Assembly: GCA_002494165.1 (NCBI GenBank)
Contig: DLBH01000018.1
Coordinates: forward strand, 1-26,580
Source: Lachnospiraceae bacterium UBA7026
Lineage (GTDB): Bacteria > Bacillota > Clostridia > Lachnospirales > Lachnospiraceae
DNA: 26,580 nt
Reading direction: 5' to 3'
The notes under the pieces are model-generated. The model was not told the DNA's origin. It was given only the letters and a program-made list of their open reading frames with translations, and did not search any database. This document shows positions 23,621 through 26,580 of the stretch, one piece after another; position 1 is the first letter of the stretch, and the number at the start of each line of letters is the position of its first letter. The position numbers and the translations under genes are program-made.

Positions 23621-25534
23621 ATGGAAGGACAGACTTACAACGGAAACAGTATAGATATTCTTGAGGGTCTGGAGGCCGTCAGGATGCGGCCCGGCATGTA
23701 CATAGGCTCGGTGTCGACCAGGGGACTCAACCATCTGATCTATGAGATTGTTGATAACTCTGTCGATGAGCACCTGGCCGGTTTCTGTGACCATATCACA
23801 GTGATCCTGGGAGAGGACGGTACGGCCACCATCCGGGATAATGGCCGTGGAATCCCGGTGGGCATCAATGAGAAGACCGGTCTGCCCGGGGTGGAGGTAG
23901 TATTTACCATGCTCCATGCAGGAGGCAAGTTCGGCGGGGAGGGCTACAAGATTTCGGGAGGCCTCCACGGTGTGGGTGCCTCTGTGGTCAATGCTCTTTC
24001 TGTCTGGCTGGAGGTAAAGGTCCAGTCTGACGGCAAGGTCTATGAGCAGATGTTTGAGAAGGGCCATACCGTGGCTCCTTTAGAAGTGATTGGGACCTGT
24101 AAAAAATCAGATACCGGGACCTCGGTGACCTTCCTGCCCGATGGGGAGATCTTTGACAAGACCTATTTTAAGGCCAGCTCCATCAAAAGCCGGCTCCATG
24201 AGACGGCCTATCTGAATCCCGGCCTCTATATTCATTTTGAAAACCACCGGCCCGGCGAGGAGGAGGAAGTTCTTTTCCACGAGCCTGACGGCCTGGAAGC
24301 CTATGTCAGGGACCTGAATAAGGGCAGGCAGACCGTGGGTGACCTGGTGTATTTTCATAAAAAGGTGGATGAGATTGAGGTGGAAGCCGCCTACCAGTTT
24401 GTGGATGAATTCCAGGAGACCATCCTGGGCTTTTGTAATAATATCTGCACCATGGAGGGCGGTACCCATATTACCGGTTTCAAGACCAAGTTTACCCAGG
24501 TTATGAACCAGTATGCCCGGGAGATCGGGGTTCTCAAGGAAAAAGATAAGAATTTTACAGGAGCGGACGTCCGTAATGGTATGACGGCTGTCCTCTCCAT
24601 CAAACATAAAGAGCCCCGTTTTGAGGGGCAGACCAAGACCAAGCTGGATAATCCTGATGCGGGCAAGGCGGTCAGTGAGGTGATGGGAGAGGAACTGGTC
24701 CTCTACTATGACCGGAACTTAGAAGACCTGAAAAAGGTCCTGTCCTGCGCGGAGAAATCGGCAAAGATCCGTAAGGCTGAGGAAAAGGCCAGGACCAACC
24801 TGATCAGCAAGTCCAAGTTTTCCATCGACACTAATGGCAAGCTGGCCAGCTGTGAGAGCCGCAAGCCGGAGGAGTGCGAGGTATTTATCGTGGAGGGAGA
24901 CTCGGCCGGCGGCTCGGCCAAGACGGCCAGAAACCGGCGGACCCAGGCCATCCTGCCCATCCGGGGCAAGATCCTCAATGTGGAGAAGGCTTCCATGGAC
25001 AAGGTCCTGGCCAACGCGGAGATCAAAACCATGATCCATACCTTTGGCTGCGGATTTTCCGAGGGCTACGGCAATGACTTTGATATCTCTAAGTTACGCT
25101 ACCATAAGATTGTCATCATGACCGACGCGGATGTGGACGGAGCCCATATTGCTACCCTCCTGCTGACCTTTTTCTACCGCTTTATGCCGGACCTGATCTA
25201 CCAGGGACACATTTACCTGGCTACGCCGCCCCTCTATAAGGCCATACCCAAAAAGGGCAAGGAGGAGTACCTCTACGACGACAGGGCTTTAGAGAAATAC
25301 AGGAAGACCCACAAGGGCAGCTTTACCCTGCAGCGCTTCAAGGGTCTGGGTGAGATGGATGCCGACCAGCTCTGGGAGACGACCCTGAACCCGGAGACCC
25401 GGGTCCTCAAGCAGGTGGAGATCGAGGACGGCCGTCTGGCCTCTGAGGTCACATCCATGCTTATGGGCAGCCAGGTTCCTCCCAGGCGGGAGTTTATCCA
25501 TAGCCATGCCCAGGATGCGGACATTGACCTTTAA
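23621..25534 (+). CDS. Type II DNA topoisomerase subunit B (GyrB/ParE)
   Basis: 637 residues. Motifs in order: GHKL ATPase with E-I-V-D-N-S-V-D-E (about 42-50), D-N-G-R-G-I-P (about 72-78) and G-G-L-H-G-V-G (about 110-116); the transducer lysine in Q-T-K-T-K-L-D-N; Toprim E-G-D-S-A-G-G (about 426-432), P-I-R-G-K-I-L-N, and D-A-D-V-D-G-A-H. Together with the downstream A subunit it passes DNA through double-strand breaks. The wording S-V-D-E-H-L-A-G and G-C-G-F-S-E-G-Y-G-N-D-F suggests the second, ParE-like pair found in Lachnospiraceae beside the canonical gyrB near dnaA (recalled, not searched), so no symbol is given. GGAG lies seven bases before ATG. The A subunit follows after 36 bp. Confidence 0.93.
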   Translation: MEGQTYNGNSIDILEGLEAVRMRPGMYIGSVSTRGLNHLIYEIVDNSVDEHLAGFCDHITVILGEDGTATIRDNGRGIPVGINEKTGLPGVEVVFTMLHAGGKFGGEGYKISGGLHGVGASVVNALSVWLEVKVQSDGKVYEQMFEKGHTVAPLEVIGTCKKSDTGTSVTFLPDGEIFDKTYFKASSIKSRLHETAYLNPGLYIHFENHRPGEEEEVLFHEPDGLEAYVRDLNKGRQTVGDLVYFHKKVDEIEVEAAYQFVDEFQETILGFCNNICTMEGGTHITGFKTKFTQVMNQYAREIGVLKEKDKNFTGADVRNGMTAVLSIKHKEPRFEGQTKTKLDNPDAGKAVSEVMGEELVLYYDRNLEDLKKVLSCAEKSAKIRKAEEKARTNLISKSKFSIDTNGKLASCESRKPEECEVFIVEGDSAGGSAKTARNRRTQAILPIRGKILNVEKASMDKVLANAEIKTMIHTFGCGFSEGYGNDFDISKLRYHKIVIMTDADVDGAHIATLLLTFFYRFMPDLIYQGHIYLATPPLYKAIPKKGKEEYLYDDRALEKYRKTHKGSFTLQRFKGLGEMDADQLWETTLNPETRVLKQVEIEDGRLASEVTSMLMGSQVPPRREFIHSHAQDADIDL

Positions 25535-25570
25535 ATAGAATTCATATTTGCAAGTGGAGTGATAGATAAT

Positions 25571-26580
25571 ATGTCGGAACAGATCATAAAAAGTGAGTTT
25601 TCTGAAGTGATGCAGAAATCCTATATTGATTACGCCATGAGCGTCATCTGCCAGCGGGCCCTGCCCGATGTCCGTGACGGTCTCAAGCCGGTGCAAAGAA
25701 GGGTTCTTTACGCCATGCAGGAGCTGGGTCTGTCGGCGGACAGGCCTCATAGAAAATGTGCCCGTATCGTGGGAGATACCATGGGTAAATACCATCCCCA
25801 CGGTGACAGTTCCATCTATGATGCCCTGGTGGTCATGGAGCAGGAATTCAAAAAGGGGATGCCCCTGGTGGATGGCCATGGTAATTTCGGGTCCATTGAA
25901 GGAGACGGGGCGGCGGCCATGCGTTATACAGAGGCCAAGCTGCAGAAATTCACCCAGGATGTCTACTTGAAGGATATGGATAAAAATGTGGTGGATTTCC
26001 AGCCTAATTTTGATGAGACGGAGAAGGAGCCGGTGGTTCTGCCGGTCCGGATTCCCAACCTCCTTGTCAATGGGGCAGAGGGTATCGCCGTAGGTATGGT
26101 GACCAACATTCCTCCCCATAATCTGGGAGAGGTCATTGACGGAACCATAGCCTATGTGGATCATCCGGACATCACTACAGACCAGTTGATGGAATATATT
26201 CCGGGGCCGGACTTTCCTACAGGGGGAAGGGTGGTTAATCAGAAGGATATAAAAGAAATCTATGAGACCGGCAGCGGCAAGCTCAAGCTCCGGGGGAGGC
26301 TGGAATTTGAGCCGGCTAAGAAAAGGTCCATGAGGGACAAGTTGGTAATCACAGAGATTCCCTATACCATGATTGGAAGCGGCATCGCCAAGTTTATCTC
26401 CGATGTGGTAGGCCTTATCGAGAACAAAACTATCAGCGATGTGGTAGACATTTCCAATGAGTCCTCCAAGGAGGGTATCCGGATCGTTCTGGAGCTTAAG
26501 AAGAACGCCGATGTGGACAGGCTTAAAAACATCCTTTACCGGAAAACCAAGCTGGAGGATACCTTCGGCGTCAATATGCT
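25571..26580 (+). CDS. Type II DNA topoisomerase subunit A (GyrA/ParC), 3' end beyond window
   Basis: 336 codons are present; the gene continues past the window. The DNA-cleavage domain is clear: [10 protein letters not shown] (17-26), [11 protein letters not shown] (31-41), [10 protein letters not shown] (75-84) and the catalytic tyrosine Tyr119 in A-A-M-R-Y-T-E-A. The quinolone-determining positions are Ser80 and Asp84, the unmutated pattern. N-terminal [16 protein letters not shown] and the Cys27 in V-I-C-Q-R-A-L look like the second, ParC-like type of Lachnospiraceae. A GTGGAG about ten bases upstream precedes ATG 25571. Confidence 0.93.
   Translation, partial: MSEQIIKSEFSEVMQKSYIDYAMSVICQRALPDVRDGLKPVQRRVLYAMQELGLSADRPHRKCARIVGDTMGKYHPHGDSSIYDALVVMEQEFKKGMPLVDGHGNFGSIEGDGAAAMRYTEAKLQKFTQDVYLKDMDKNVVDFQPNFDETEKEPVVLPVRIPNLLVNGAEGIAVGMVTNIPPHNLGEVIDGTIAYVDHPDITTDQLMEYIPGPDFPTGGRVVNQKDIKEIYETGSGKLKLRGRLEFEPAKKRSMRDKLVITEIPYTMIGSGIAKFISDVVGLIENKTISDVVDISNESSKEGIRIVLELKKNADVDRLKNILYRKTKLEDTFGVNM

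Noticed and set aside
1..26580. CRISPR array or toxin-antitoxin pair
   Set aside because: No regularly spaced direct repeats of the right size and no small two-gene unit with recognisable toxin or antitoxin motifs.

Overview
The window looks like a chromosomal piece of a Clostridia member, most likely Lachnospiraceae (inference). It has strong AGGAGG-type ribosome binding sites, TTGACA/TATAAT-type promoters, a tRNA without encoded CCA, moderately high GC and protein families typical of that group. No rRNA and no CRISPR array were seen, and no mobile element is intact.

Layout. Positions 1-817 hold tRNA-Gln(CTG), its terminator, a small tandem repeat and a lone gene for a bacterial-microcompartment-fold protein with its own promoter and terminator. 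Positions 1003-3835 hold a same-strand run: acyl-ACP thioesterase, a CvfB-like S1-domain protein with an unusual Arg/Asp-rich insert, and a CPBP-family membrane protease. A 48-bp near-palindrome and an AraC-type regulator on the minus strand follow, in an AT-richer patch. Next come a sugar-phosphate nucleotidyltransferase preceded by a 5-codon leader ORF, then the main locus at 6139-20649. The end of the window is housekeeping: a class I aminotransferase, murF, and a gyrB/parE-gyrA/parC pair whose second gene runs off the window.

The main locus is the likely 'exciting system'. About 14 kb of tightly packed, mostly overlapping genes encode a membrane-anchored coiled-coil protein, a zinc-ribbon TRAFAC-type GTPase, a large GAP1-like protein with a C-terminal membrane domain, an XRE-type HTH protein, a membrane-anchored FHA protein, a SEDS (FtsW/RodA) glycosyltransferase and a small class B PBP. 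On the opposite strand sits a minimal kinase-like protein. The plus strand then resumes with a PP2C phosphatase, a soluble Ser/Thr kinase with a DFD motif, a vWA protein, a protein that reads as a pseudokinase-like half plus a degenerate vWA-like half, and a small beta-rich protein.

Working model (inference). Kinase and PP2C set the phosphorylation state of partners read by the FHA protein. The vWA and pseudo-vWA proteins act as scaffolds or chaperones. The GTPase/GAP1 module is a nucleotide-dependent switch at the membrane, and the SEDS-PBP pair is the peptidoglycan-synthesising output. The parts recall both the TerY-type phosphorylation triad (vWA, PP2C, kinase) and the actinobacterial FHA-PP2C-RodA-PBP-kinase cluster, but merged with a GTPase/GAP1 module. 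No homology search was possible, so family names rest on motifs read by eye.
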